Translations under genes and position numbers: made by a program
Part shown: positions 10,502 to 23,063 of the stretch, in pieces
Layout: each line of letters starts with the position of its first letter
Numbering within the stretch: the first letter of the stretch is position 1
Origin: Allium sativum
Taxonomy: Eukaryota > Streptophyta > Magnoliopsida > Asparagales > Amaryllidaceae
Length of the DNA stretch: 64,000 nucleotides
Assembly: GCA_030737875.1 (NCBI GenBank)
Contig: CM060915.1
Span: 357,365,863 to 357,429,862 of the forward strand
Direction of reading: 5' to 3'
The notes under the pieces: generated by a model
Seen by the model: the letters and a program-made list of their open reading frames with translations, nothing else
The model's database searches: none
Told to the model about the DNA's origin: nothing

Positions 10502-11931
10502 AAGATATAGGTTTATTTGTTTTAGAAACCCAATTTTGAAATTGAAAACCATTCAAAAACATCAATTTTATATTATATTACCAATCATGGTGAAATAGTA
10601 AATAATATCACTCATGCCGATTAATCAAGTTAGAAATTTTGGTTTTAAAATAAATAAGGAGCAAAATGGTAATTATACTATCTCCGCCAACCTCAAGCCG
10701 ATTAATAGAAACTGGCATCACTAAAAAAATAGCTCTCTTAATCCAGATTGTATGATACCACGATTATCTTTGCCTCGATCCGGCTACACCACTATAAAGC
10801 TGATTATGTCCTCCATCATTGCGTAAAACACCATGGATTTCGTTCCTCTTCTCCGCCTCAGACCACCGATCCATCACAAATTCCAAGAATTTTTTTGGCA
10901 AATCTAAGCATCTCTGAAATGATTCAACCACTTATCTTATAGGTATCATCAAGCAATCCATTCCTCCTTTTGTTGCCATGGCGTTTCCTTAAGTGGATGA
11001 TGGGAAATGAAGAAGAAAGTTGATGTGATTTCAAACGTAGGTTACGAAAGCTAGGAGAATTAGGGTTAGAGTTTAGAAGATTATTAATAAAAAATCTCAA
11101 AATATATGCCAATATTTGTGGTCAATGGTCCAAAATGGCTCAAACTTCAACTAAGACGTGACGACAGATGATCTATATGTAAAAAGATTTTCTAAACATA
11201 ATAGAATATGTCTCGCAATCTAATTCTATCATCTTGGTACCCAACCATTTCAGATGTTCAATTTTTTTATAAATTAACCTAAAATCTTAACCAAAAAGTT
11301 GCCAATCAAAATATGTCGATGCTTGTACTTTTTCCACGTAACAGACCATCCAGACCAATGACAATGTTCTGTAGTCCTAATTCGACCATATGCGAGAAAT
11401 CATATTTGGAACTGTCATAACATTTAATCAACTACATAAATATTCAACCATTAAAATGTTGGTCGTTACATTGTAGGTGCCAAGAATAGTAGGCTCAATG
11501 GGAATTCGTCGATTATTAGTGGGTTACGGAACAAAAGTTTATGCTTATATAAACATCAATTTAGAATAGAGTTCATTCACATCACAAGAAAATTTCTCCA
11601 TATTAGTCAATTCGTTTATCTTGTCGAGCCACGAGTTGTTACTCAGCCTTGGGATGTGTTAAACAATACCTAACCTAATGGTTCTATTGGTTTTATGACC
11701 ATTATGGTCGTTAATTGCATCCACACTATAATTTTGCATGGTATAATGAGGATGGAGTCATCGAAGAACAAAAGCAAAGAAAAAAAAGAGAATTTCTAGG
11801 GAAGACCCTTCTCCTAATGTAGAAGTATTGATTAAAAATTTAATCAACCTCGAAGTTATAGTATACAATTTGATGTATGCAAAGTTGACTCATTAACACC
11901 TTGATTAATAAATGAAAACGAAGAAAATGTG
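10502..11931. other. Unassigned; possible broken 5' end of a gene on the minus strand
   Basis: No domain recognised. On the minus strand around 11075-10975 there is a leader-like run (cctaaccctaattctcctag, then pyrimidine-rich sequence) followed by an ATG in a good plant context (gccatggc, near 10980). That frame closes after 15 codons. A second short minus frame (10764-10874, 36 codons) begins MDRWSEAEKRNEIHG. This could be the remains of a gene start or chance. From 11130 to 11931 nothing is seen apart from a TATA-like tatataaaca near 11550. Confidence 0.3.
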
Positions 11932-12160
11932 TGTTAGATTTGTTGTAATTCTCAGATATTATGAGTTTAATGTGTAACAGAGAGGTATATGGGAGATTAA
12001 TGTAGGAGAGAATGATTTGTATTTAGTAATTGATAATTTCAGAAGTGTACAAGGAGGTATATATAACTATTGCTAATGGACATTTGCAGACCCGACCTAT
12101 ATAAACTAAATAAAAGATAAAAGGGTTAAACCCCCTTTACAATACGGCCGACATATTCCA
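11932..12160 (-). repeat. Putative 3' LTR of Copia-3
   Basis: A 229-bp block with TG...CA ends (plus strand tgttagatttgttg ... gacatattcca). On the minus strand it reads like a short copia LTR: tggaatatgtcggccg at the start, a TATA run (ttatatatacc), and atctaaca at the end. A purine-rich minus-strand tract (gaaagagggaaaaaaaa) lies just inside. The 5' partner is missing, so the edges rest on pattern alone. Confidence 0.55.
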
Positions 12161-12660
12161 CTATCTCGCTACTTTTTTTTCCCTCTTTCAAATTAGGGTT
12201 AGGATTCTAGACCCTCATTTGTGTTGCGATCTGTGAAAATATGCTCGGAATCTTCAATTTCTTCATGAAAGTTTGTGGGATGGGACAAGATATGATCAGA
12301 TCTAAGGCATAAAGGCACAGATCTACTCTAAAGCTTTATTGTTGCTGATTAATGAGATAGGTTGTATCATTTATTGATCTTTACTCTTCTCTTAGTCGAG
12401 TAAAGTTTAAAGCAGATAGGGCTTCAATACAAATGTCTGCTTTCTAATAGTATAATGGTATGTAGTTGACTTGTAAATTTCCTTTCTGCACTTATTCACA
12501 AACGAAGTATATATCACCCAAAATAAAAAATGAAAATAAAGGTTTTTTCTACCTTTCTAATTATTTTTTACTATCTATAAAGGCTAATGAATTAAGTAAT
12601 AACTTTCAATTAGAACTATTTTTTTTTCAATTGATTTTTTCTTACTTTCATATCTGAAAA

Positions 12661-13259
12661 AAAAATGGAAACTTAGGTAGGTGTAATCTTTATATGCTTT
12701 GTTCTAGCATGCTATATTGAATTTGCAAACATATAAATTGTACTCTAATTATCGAACCACACTATTGGCTTTCTTTTTGATGTTAATATGAGTTCCTTGA
12801 GTATTGACCTCAACCACAAATTTCAGATGTAGCACTAGTTAAGCTTCTGTATTCGGCTTCAGCACTTGACCTTGAAATTGTAGGTCGTTTCTTTTAACAC
12901 CATGATATTAAGTTGTTTCCAATATAAATGCAATAGCCTATTATTGATCTTCTGTCATCAGTGTCTGATGCCTAATCTGAATCAGTATAGGCAGTAATGT
13001 TGAGTTGTTTGCTAGCTCCCAGGGTTAAGCCATAATTGATAGTGCCCTTTAGATGTCTGAGAATCCTTTTTACAGCTTCCAGTGCTTGTCAAGTGGATTC
13101 TATAGGAATTGAGACACTTTATTAACACTAAACAAGATATGTGGTCATGTCATAGTTGCATATTAAAATTTTCCTAAAACACTTCTATATTGTTTAATAT
13201 TACTTATGGCTTCTCCCCTGTTTTTAGAGTAGTGTTGATTTGATATCATGGGTGTTGGT
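12661..13259 (-). pseudogene. pol: Copia-3 RNase H and connection
   Basis: The minus-strand translation gives QYRSVLGKF, then RPHILFSVNKV-type connection sequence, then KRILRHLKGTINYGL. RNase H follows: YTDSD, IIGYCIYIGNNLISW, SRSSAEAEYRSL, DNQSTIYMF and HARTKHI. Several stops interrupt it. The catalytic Asp and Glu positions are mostly readable. It continues the RT piece at 29424-30632. Confidence 0.8.
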
Positions 13260-15280
13260 TGTAATGTCCCATATTTTCTAACCATTTATTTGAAATATTT
13301 TATTTATTTAAAATATTGATTTGAATTTAGATAATCGATTTGACCATCTTAATTTGAATATTTAAATTATATTAATAATATAATAATACTTTATTTTGGG
13401 GATATTAGGAAAATGTTGAATTTGCTGTATAATGTAATCGGGCGATTTAAAATTTCAATATCGTTCGTATTGAAATTTTAGTGGCGATTTCGTTATTAAA
13501 ACGACGTCAGAATGTTTAATTTATAATTTAATTATAAAACGAGCTGCAGCGGCGTGGCAGTTCGTAATTTGGCGTTTTGAACTTTAAACGGCTGTATAGG
13601 GTCCAATATGAGTCGGATTTTCTCGAAACAACTATTGGAGAATATTTTTCTAATAAAAGAGAAAAATCGAGTTTTTGTCTTGTAGATTTTGTTTTATGTC
13701 TAAATCAAATTTTAAAATAGTCGCTGGGGAACTCCTTTATAAATTTTATCGTTATTTGTAACACCCCACGTCCATTAATGTCACTCACAAAGGGAATGCA
13801 TTAACTTCCATGGAGGTTTTAAGTGAATATAGAACAGTAAAATTACAACAAGACAAATATAAAATAGTACTTGGAAATTCAAAAACTTTATTTCATTGTA
13901 GCAGAAGTCAAAACATGTTTGATTACATCATAACACCATATTCAATGTCAAGTACAATATCTATCTTGATAAAACAAGTACATAATCCCATTACATGAAT
14001 AGCCATTAAAAAGAAAGATAACAAGCTGGACTTTACTTCAGCAGTCCAAGCTTTCCAGAAGATAAGCGATCCAACTAGACTCCACTAGAACTTGGCCCAA
14101 CCTGCGGACCTGAAGGGAGAAAAAGGATGGAAAAGAGGGGGTCAGACATAAAGTCTGGTGAATATGATAATTCTACAATACTATTACCAAAATAACTGGA
14201 CTAAGGCATAAGCTGGAAAACAAGAAAATGTCTATGAAGAGCAGATTAAGGACATAGACAATCGCTAAAGGCAACGTTATAGGCGCTCCTAAATACTAAA
14301 GGATAAACACTATACTGCACCACACCAGTCACCCTAAAGATTCATCCCACTTAGCTTCACTTAGAAACTTTCCCAATGGCTTTACGTACCCCTAGCTGAC
14401 TACATAGGTGCCGCCTGCCCCTATCTCCACTAGGTGTACCCTACTTTCCATTATTCGATCGGCTCCCTAACTCGTAGATACCCGTGCTGGCCCCACAGTG
14501 GGGTGTATCACTCCCCTAAAGTGGCAACCTGATACAACGGACATGCACGGCTTATACCTACACGATGCAACAACGTCTTACCTACCAGCCCGGGTCCACA
14601 CACGCATATGAAACCCGTTGGACTTGCGTTGCCACCGCTCCCTGTTTTGGCCTCTTATAGTCAAACCCAGTATGCGTGTCCCGTCCTCGACTTGGGTCGA
14701 GCCCACAAAGATACGTTTTGGGATACTGGTTGAAATGGGCCCCCACTATTTACCACAAGCATTCCACCTAAGCTTGTCCCCATTAGTCCATCCCACTTAA
14801 CCCACTTAGTCATGTTCATTTACATGTGTGTTTGGTTAAGTCTAATCGTATTTCAAATGCCTCTAAAGGCAACCACCAGATTCCTCATGCCACCCAAGGC
14901 ACCTACTTAACCCCCATGTCCCACCTTACATGATTATCTGGTTAAGTATTTCTTAGTTCATTAAGGCCATAACCTCATAAAGACCTCTCACATTAGACTG
15001 GCATTTATGGCAGCTGGATTTGCCGGCGGGTCCGGGCAGTCTTACACCATAAAAGAGTCTAACCTCGTGTCTTTACAACTGTTATGCTTTAGTTTGGGCC
15101 TAGGACCTCTCACATTGGGCCGACATTTGTGACTACTGGATTTGCCGGGCGGGTCCGGGCAGGTTTACATCACAAACGGGTCCAACCTCGTGTCCTAAGC
15201 ATTGATTATTAATAATAATCCACTTTCCCCCAATTTTAATAATTCCCTACTTGAATTATTAATTACTTCCAATTTTTAAC

Positions 15281-15311
15281 AATGTCCATAATTGACTCAA
15301 TTATGGACATT
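15281..15311. repeat. Perfect 14-bp inverted repeat, left LTR
   Basis: Arms aatgtccataattg and caattatggacatt around a 3-base loop (act). Unchanged in the other LTR at 23064-23094. Confidence 0.9.
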
Positions 15312-16278
15312 CATTCATGGTATGCAACATCTTACAAAATTGCACCCAATTTATTAATTCCTAATATTACCCCTACCCCACGTTTGAACGTTTATTCGCA
15401 AAATATATGTTAGACTCGAATAGCCTAACTCATAGCATAAAAGAGATTATCATAATAACAACATGTATATGTGACCAAATGAATCATAATAAGGGGTGAA
15501 ACTTGCATATGTCCAACTTGCATAGATTATACATGTCATGGATCTAAAGGTGTCAACTTGTTCAAAATTCACCTAATATGATCTCAATCAATTTTCATAA
15601 ACTTACATATGAACATGTGTGAATCAACATCATCTAATTTTTTAACAACATGGTTTTATATGGGTACACCTAACTCAATAGGCAAATTCCCATAATCAAG
15701 TTTTATTTAATTATAGTTTCAAGTTTATGGGTACACCTAACCTAATAGGCAAATTCCCATAAACAAGATCCATTTAAATTAAGAAAAAAAAACATAACTT
15801 TAAGCATGATCCAACAACATCATGATTTTTCAACATAATATAGCATGATTTATAACATGGCATAGTATGATAGTATAACATAGCTTGACATGATTCTCAA
15901 CATAGCACGACATATCATAAGAGAATTTACAACATAGCATGACATAGCATATATAATTTACATCATACGACAACATAATAACATAATAAGAGATCCACAA
16001 TATATAGAATTTACAATTACAAATCACATCACTTTCTTGTGATCCATTCATAACTGAGTCAAATTAGTTTGTAATAGTCTTGTGAGAATCATCATACTCA
16101 CCAACAAAAGAAAAGAATTAGAGAAAGAGAGATCTTTTGATTTGATTTGTGTAGATTTAGTTGTAGATGATTAGGCTTCCTCTTCTTAGTTTGTGACGGC
16201 TATGCTGAACTCCATGGCAGCAGCATGACGGTAGCTTCTCTAATTTTACAAGTGATTTAGGTCTAGGGTCTACCCACT

Positions 16279-16287
16279 TATTTATAG
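16279..16287 (-). promoter_or_regulatory. TATA box of Tekay-1 3' LTR
   Basis: Minus-strand ctataaata about 400 bp inside the LTR start. The matching box of the active 5' LTR lies at 24050-24058. Confidence 0.5.
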
Positions 16288-16461
16288 ATTTTAGAATTCA
16301 TTTAGGCCATTAGATTTAACCTAGAAATAACCGCAGCCGTTCAGACAAGATGGGGTTTATCTTGTTGACTCAGCAATGAGTCAGAAGTGACTCAGCAAAC
16401 ACTCAGCATATTAATAAACTTCTATTCATGTCATAAATATATATATATTTTCTACAATGTA

Positions 16462-16646
16462 CATATTAGATACATCCCCCTTTACTTATTATTGTTTTTA
16501 TATACATATTAGATACATCCCCTCTCTCACACACTTATTAATATTTTTATATTCATATTAGATACATCCCCTCTCTTACACACTTATTAATATTTTTTAT
16601 ATTCATATTAGATACATCCCCTTTCTTACACACTTATTAATATTTT
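16462..16646. repeat. Four tandem units of about 50 bp in Tekay-1 left LTR
   Basis: Unit starts (catattagatacatcccc) at 16462, 16505, 16554 and 16604, so periods are 43, 49 and 50 bp. They lie just inside the sense start of the LTR, upstream of the TATA box, where direct repeats often act as enhancers in plant LTRs. The same four units occur at 24233-24417. Confidence 0.9.
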
Positions 16647-16684
16647 AGCAACTTTAGTGTTAATAGAAAATTCGGGGTGTTACA

Positions 16685-16699
16685 TTCTCCCCTCTTTTT
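16685..16699 (-). other. Tekay-1 polypurine tract
   Basis: Minus-strand aaaaagaggggagaa directly abuts the 3' LTR, the primer site for plus-strand DNA synthesis. Between it and the chromodomain (about 16700-17296) lies a roughly 600-bp untranslated segment without features. Confidence 0.8.
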
Positions 16700-17296
16700 A
16701 GGATTTCGTCCGTGAAATCTTCAAGTCTGGAAGAATGTATATCCTACCATCCAAACGTCCATCTACTCATCCATCATACACAGGCATCCATTGTCCTTAA
16801 AAGACTTCTAATGCTTTATGATCATATGCAAGTGTGTGTACATGTCCTTACCTAATGTGAAATCAGACGGTCTACTGATTCAGTTGACCTCCTTAATGCA
16901 AATTATGTAAGTGTCATGAATCCATTATGTATGCAAAAGATCCTAATTGCTTACATACTACTTCTATATGCGTGCACACCCATTCAACCGAATGCAGCAT
17001 CCATATGATGGTACAACCATTATACATCCATTATACTAAATACATCCATATATATGCAATATGCAATATGAAGTGACTGAGCCGATCTAGTGCCTAAAGT
17101 GTGTGTATATATGCATCCACGAGCAACCACTAGCAAACACTTGCATCCATTTTGCATCCATCATACATAACATGTCTCAAACACATGTTTCAACCATAGG
17201 ATTATCCTAACTAAAGGTCAAAGATACTAATGAGAGGACATACTAAAGATAAGATAAGATAAGCTAAGCGATAAAGGAGAAATTAAAAGACATACC

Positions 17297-17625
17297 CTAA
17301 AAAAGAAAAGGGTACAACGAACGCATCTTCTCTTCTGTCTCCCAAGTTGCGTTGCTCTCATCATCTCCCCATTGCACTTTAACCAGTCTGACCTCTCGAT
17401 TCCTCAACTTTTTGATCTCCGACCCAAGAATGCATGTAGGAGCTCGTCTAATTGTTGCATCACGCTCTATTTCCACCTCTTTAAGCAAGCTCGGCTCTAC
17501 CACCTCCGTGGTCTTGTGCAAACACTTCCTCAAATGTGATACATGGAATACGTCGTGTACTCCACTAAGTTTCTCAGGCAACTCCACCCTATATGCCATC
17601 TTCCCAATCCTGTTTTTTTACAGGA
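17297..17625 (-). pseudogene. pol: Tekay-1 integrase tail and chromodomain
   Basis: A 100-residue open stretch read from 17599: MAYRVELPEKLSGVHDVFHVSHLRKC, the conserved end of the integrase C-terminal domain. The chromodomain follows (residues 57-100) with IKKLRNREV, VKVQWGDD, ATWETEEKM and YPFLF. Both tryptophans are kept. Such domains are thought to steer integration to heterochromatin. The Met at the start is internal to the integrase tail; it is separated from the integrase frame by a shift in a T7/A7 tract at 17613-17619. Confidence 0.9.
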
Positions 17626-18665
17626 AACGGCCCTACAAACCTTGGTGCTAATTTCCCCACGGACCCAAAGCGAACAACATTCTGTAACGGAGATACTTTG
17701 ATAAAAACCATGTCCCCAATGTCAAACTCAAGATCTGTCCTCCTCTTATCAGCATACGATTTTTGCCTATCTTGTGCTGCTTTCATCCTCCTTCGAATCA
17801 ACTCAATCTTCTCCGAGGTTTCCCTAACCATATCGGGCCCAAGTAGGATTTTATCGGTAGATTCCCACCAACATGTAGGCGAACGGCAAGACCTTCCATA
17901 AAGAGCTTCGAAAGGTGCCCTGCCAATACTAGACTGAAAGCTATTATTATATGCGAATTCTACTAATGGAAGGTGCTCTTCCCATGTACCCCCAAAGTCT
18001 AGGATACAAAGCCTTAAAAGATCCTCTAGAATGCGATTCACCCTCTCGGTCTGGCCGTCTGTCTGAGGATGATATGCGGTGCTCAAACATAGCTGAGTCC
18101 CTACCACCTCTTGTAAACTCTTCCAAAATTCGCTAGTAAAGATGGGGTCACGGTCGCTTACTATACTAGAAGGAATACCGTGCAAACGAACTATCTCCTT
18201 AATGTATACAGAAGCCAACCACGGAGCAGTCCTCTTACTTTTCACGGGAATAAAATGGGCGCTTTTAGTAAGTCTATCTACTATAACCCAAATCCCCGTG
18301 TTACCCTTCCTTGATCTTGGTAATCCATCCACAAAATCCATTGAGATGCTTTCCCATTTCCATAGTGGAACTTCTAATGGGTGAAGCAACCCACCGGGTT
18401 TCTTTTGTTCTGCTTTAACTCGTTGGCACACCAAGCATCTAGCGACGTACTCGGCCACATCCTTTTTCATACCGGCCCAAAAGAAAACCCGCTTCATATC
18501 TTTGTACATCTTATCCCCGCCGGGATGAATGGTCATTTTTGAGCGATGAGCATCATCAAGAATGGCCTTCCTTAAGTCTTCGTCTTGTGGTACACAAAGT
18601 CTATTATCCCTTCGTAACCAACCCTTATCGTCTAGGGTATACCTACGAAGATGGCTTGACGACTC
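17589..18665 (-). pseudogene. pol: Tekay-1 integrase
   Basis: Open from 18536 down to 17589 and readable in the same frame from about 18660. The zinc domain is HHCC (DDAHRS, TIHPGG, C34 and C37 of the open part). The catalytic core has D67 (SMDFVDGLP), D128 (SDRDP) and E164 (GQTERVN), all three kept. The frame differs from RNase H upstream: a run of six C/G at 18665-18670 marks a single-base shift. A second shift at 17613-17619 detaches the C-terminal tail. The enzyme would insert the element cDNA into the nuclear genome. Confidence 0.93.
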
Positions 18666-20640
18666 CCCCCTTTGAGCTTTTCTACTATCTCAACCAACTG
18701 TGGGTCGTCTCGCTGTGCCTCACCAACCCGTCCTAGAAGTGTAGGTCTAACCTCCAAGGATGCTAACAGACCGGGTACTAAGTCAACGGAGGGTCTAAAG
18801 TCAAACATAGAGATGAATTCTAAGCTTTGTCGTTCAACAAACAACGGACTCAAGGACAACCTTTTCCTACTTAAGGCGTCTGCCACCACGTTACCCTTGC
18901 CCGGGGTATATGCTATTTCAAAATCGTAGGAGGCTAAGAATTCCATCCACCATTGCTGCCTTAAATTCAAATCCTTCTGAGAGAATAAGTATTTTAATGA
19001 TTTGTGGTCAGTGAACAGTTCGAATTTCTCACCAAGAAGATAGTGACGCCAAGACTTAAGCGCGAAAACAATTGCGGCTTGCTCTAAGTCATGCGTGGGG
19101 TAATTCTTTTCGTGAACCCTCAACTGCCTTCCACCATAGGCTATTACTCTTCCCTCTTGCATGAGGACCGCGCCAAGTCCCGTCCCACAAGCATCAGTAT
19201 AGATGGTAAATGGTTTATTCCCATCTGGCAGCACTAAGACTGGGGCTGAAGTTAAGGCTCTCTTTAAACGTTGGAACGCATCATCGCAATCTTTGTCCCA
19301 CGTAAAAACCAGGTTCTTCTTCGTTAACCGTGTTAATGGAGCTGATATTTTTGCGAAGTCTTTGATAAACTTCCTATAATAGCCAGCCAACCCCAAGAAA
19401 CTTCTTACTTCGGTTGCATTTTTAGGGACCTTCCAATCTTGGATGGCCACCACCTTTGCGGGATCCACTGCTATCCCTTCTTTGGAAACCACGTGCCCTA
19501 AGAACCGTACTTCCTTCCTCCAGAAGTGACACTTAGAAAATTTTGCCTTAAGGTTATGCGCTCGAAGGGTTTCCAACACTTCCCTAAGATGTAGGGAGTG
19601 CTCTTCTTTATTCTTAGAAAAGACTAAGATGTCATCCACAAAGACTACCACGAATTTGTTAAGGTATTCCCTAAACACCCTACTCATCAAATCAACAAAA
19701 TATGCAGGGGCGTTTGTCAAACCATAGGGCATCACTAGCCATTCATAGAATCCGTCAGGAGTCCTAAAAGCGGTCTTATCTATACTATCCTCAGCCACTC
19801 TCAGTTGATGAAAGCCAGTGGCTAAGTCCAACTGCGAAAACACTGAGGCGCCAACTAACTGATCAAAGAGATCGTCAATCCTCGGTAGTGGGTGTCGGTT
19901 CTTTTTAGTAAGCTTATTTAGTTCTCTATAGTCCATACAAAGTCTAAGAGACCCATCCGCCTTTGTGGCAAAAACTACTGGAGCACCCCACTCCGATATA
20001 CTACGTCTTATGAACCCCTTCTCAAGCAACTCCTTTACTTGCTTATTGAGTTCCCTCCTTTCACGAGGAGCCATGTGGCGCACTGGTAAAGATACGGGTT
20101 TAGCATTATCCACAAGATAAATTCGAAAGTCTATCTCCCGCTTTGGAGGTAAGCCCTTCACCTCCTCAAACACATCCGGATATTCCCGGACCACTTCTAC
20201 CGATCGCAGGTTCTCTACAGACGCGTCAAGCGATTCAAGATAACTTAGCATAACGGAATTTATGGGATTACAAAAGATGTCGAGAGCATTACCAAGGCGA
20301 GTCACAAGCCTAACTACTCTCCTTTCACAATCAAGAATGGCCCTATTTCTAGACAACCAATCCATTCCTAAAATTAGCCCATAGCCCGTGAAGCCCAATA
20401 CATAAGCATCACATCTAAATTCAACGCTAAGTATAGAGATTTTCAAATCCAAACATATCATGGTCAAATGAGCCGAACCCCCAATTAGATTTGAAACGAC
20501 CAAGGGATCCTCTACTAAACTGGTGTTCAAGTGCAGTGATTCAACTAATGATGCAGAGATAAACGAATGAGATGCGCCAGGATCGAATAAGGTACGGACA
20601 GGATGATCAAACAGAAAAACTAAGCTTTCAACAGAAATTG
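18632..20640 (-). pseudogene. pol: Tekay-1 protease, reverse transcriptase and RNase H
   Basis: Part of one open frame ending at 18632. Protease has [10 protein letters not shown] with its Asp at 20582-20584 and ends at LILGMDWLS. Reverse transcriptase runs from YPDVFEEV, through [11 protein letters not shown] and [11 protein letters not shown], to the catalytic FVDD (19631-19642) and RFLGHVVS. RNase H keeps its four acidic residues in YTDACG, DLEQAA, TDHKSL and VADALSR. No stop breaks these domains. The frame loses register only after RNase H at the 18665 homopolymer. Confidence 0.95.
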
Positions 20641-21328
20641 TTCTACCTCTTTCTTGCAGCGGTGGGGCCGCAATAGCCTGAACTTGCCCCCTTGCCTGTC
20701 CTGGTGCCATAAGAGCCTGCACCTGTCCTCCCGAGGTAGACCCTTGCAACGGTTCATTTAAGCCTCTAACGAACCTCAAAGCTTTCTTCTCTGGCGTGTT
20801 CACCAACTCCAAGCCAAACCTTGCTAACTGATTAAATTTATTGACATATTCCTTTATTGATGAGCTCCCTTACTTTAGTGCCAGGAATTTTTCCATATTT
20901 AAGTTCTCCTCTGCCCTTGAAAGAAACTTTGCCTCAAACCTTCGTCTGAAATCCGCCCATGAATCAACTGGACGTTCCCCGTTAGTGACCTCCCACCAAA
21001 ACGAGGCCTCTCCCTTCATTAACCAAGCAGCTAAACGGACTTTCCTCCCATCTTCCACTTCAAAGATATCCAACAATTCCTCAGTCTCCTTAAGCCAATC
21101 TCTGGCCTCCACAAACGTCTCAGTCCCTTGAAAAGTTTTTCCTCCCATAGCCTTGAATTCCTTGCACGTCTTTGCAAAAGTTTCAACACGAGGAGGAGGA
21201 GGAGGAATGGGTGCAACTAGGGGTGGAGGAGTATCCGCTGGGCCTGCAGTGGTGGCCCTAGCCTCCAAGTATCTCCTAAACCACCCTGGAATCGTCACAC
21301 CTTCTGGGAGATTAAGATCTTCAGCCAT
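20641..21328 (-). pseudogene. gag: Tekay-1 gag
   Basis: Starts at ATG 21328 (MAEDLNLPEGVTIPGWF); an in-frame Met 28 codons upstream lies in the leader and is less likely. Capsid signatures are FKAMGGKTFQG, LLDIFEVEDGRKV, ASFWWEV and WADFRRRFEAKFL. A single TAA at 20870-20872 interrupts the frame after MEKFLALK, and the same frame resumes without shift ([29 protein letters not shown]). Then, instead of the usual basic linker and CCHC knuckle, a short repeat-like stretch ([19 protein letters not shown]) leads straight into protease. This looks like an internal deletion of the nucleocapsid. Confidence 0.9.
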
Positions 21329-21523
21329 GCTGAAACGAAAAAGGAAAGATTCAAAATGGAGAATTCGAAAGATAAAGATAAGGATGTGGCTATTTGGGAT
21401 TATGTTTTTCATAAAAACTCTCTTTAAATAACACGTTTTTTTTTTGAAAGCACTTCTTCCAAAAATACTTTAGAAAAAAAAATATTTTTCTAAATTTTTT
21501 TTTTATCTGTTCTGGTAACCTTA

Positions 21524-21536
21524 TGCTCTGATACCA
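21524..21536 (-). other. Tekay-1 primer-binding site
   Basis: On the minus strand tggtatcagagca lies two bases after the 5' LTR end, complementary to initiator methionine tRNA. The leader to the gag ATG is about 195 bp. Confidence 0.9.
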
Positions 21537-23063
21537 CGTGTAACACCCCACGTCCATTAATGTCACTCACAAAGGGAATGCATTAACTTCCATGGAGGTT
21601 TTAAGTGAATATAGAACAGTAAAATTACAACAAGACAGATATAAAATAGTACTTGGAAATTCAAAAACTTTATTTCATTGTAGCAGAAGTCAAAACATGT
21701 TTGATTACATCATAACACCATATTCAATGTCAAGTACAATATCTATCTTGATAAAACAAGTACATAATCCCATTACATGAATAGCCATTAAAAAGAAAGA
21801 TAACAAGCTGGACTTTACTTCAGCAGTCCAAGCTTTCCAGAAGATAAGCGATCCAACTAGACTCCACTAGAACTTGGCCCAACCTGCGGACCTGAAGGGA
21901 GAAAAAGGATGGAAAAGAGGGGGTCAGACATAAAGTCTGGTGAATATGATAATTCTACAATACTATTACCAAAATAACTGGACTAAGGCATAAGCTGGAA
22001 AACAAGAAAATGTCTATGAAGAGCAGATTAAGGACATAGACAATCGCTAAAGGCAACGTTATAGGCGCTCCTAAATACTAAAGGATAAACACTATACTGC
22101 ACCACACCAGTCACCCTAAAGATTCATCCCACTTAGCTTCACTTAGAAACTTTCCCAATGGCTTTACGTACCCCTAGCTGACTACATAGGTGCCGCCTGC
22201 CCCTATCTCCACTAGGTGTACCCTACTTCCCATTATTCGATCGGCTCCCTAACTCGTAGATACCCGTGCTGGCCCCACAGTGGGGTGTATCACTCCCCTA
22301 AAGTGGCAACCTGATACAACGGACATGCACGGCTTATACCTACACGATGCAACAACGTCTTACCTACCAGCCCGGGTCCACACACGCATATGAAACCCGT
22401 TGGACTTGCGTTGCCACCGCTCCCTGTTTTGGCCTCTTATAGTCAAACCCAGTATGCGTGTCCCGTCCTCGACTTGGGTCGAGCCCACAAAGATACGTTT
22501 TGGGATACTGGTTGAAATGGGCCCCCACTATTTACCACAAGCATTCCACCTAAGCTTGTCCCCATTAGTCCATCCCACTTAACCCACTTAGTCATGTTCA
22601 TTTACATGTGTGTTTGGTTAAGTCTAATCGTATTTCAAATGCCTCTAAAGGCAACCACCAGATTCCTCATGCCACCCAAGGCACCTACTTAACCCCCATG
22701 TCCCACCTTACATGATTATCTGGTTAAGTATTTCTTAGTTCATTAAGGCCATAACCTCATAAAGACCTCTCACATTAGACTGGCATTTATGGCAGCTGGA
22801 TTTGCCGGGCGGGTCCGGGCAGTCTTACACCATAAAAGAGTCTAACCTCGTGTCTTTACAACTGTTATGCTTTAGTTTGGGCCTAGGACCTCTCACATTA
22901 GGCCGACATTTGTGACTACTGGATTTGCCGGGCGGGTCCGGGCAGGTTTACATCACAAATGGGTCCAACCTCGTGTCCTAAGCATTGATTATTAATAATA
23001 ATCCACTTTCCCCCAATTTTAATAATTCCCTACTTGAATTATTAATTACTTCCAATTTTTAAC

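Larger units (their letters stand above)
11932..13259 (-). mobile_element. Copia-3, left (3') part
   Basis: Minus-strand copia remnant holding a 3' LTR and RNase H. At 13259 it is cut by element A and resumes at 29424. The 5-mer ttggt occurs at 13255-13259 and again at 29419-29423, and the reading across the junction (AKPQ / PTPM) is continuous. This shows that both pieces are one element opened by insertion. Confidence 0.85.
13757..16684 (-). repeat. Tekay-1 3' LTR (left)
   Basis: 2928 bp. Plus-strand ends are tgtaacacccc and ggggtgttaca, a perfect 11-bp inverted terminal repeat. It contains a 12-bp segment (gatttagttgta, about 16150) absent from the other LTR. No coding capacity. Confidence 0.97.
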
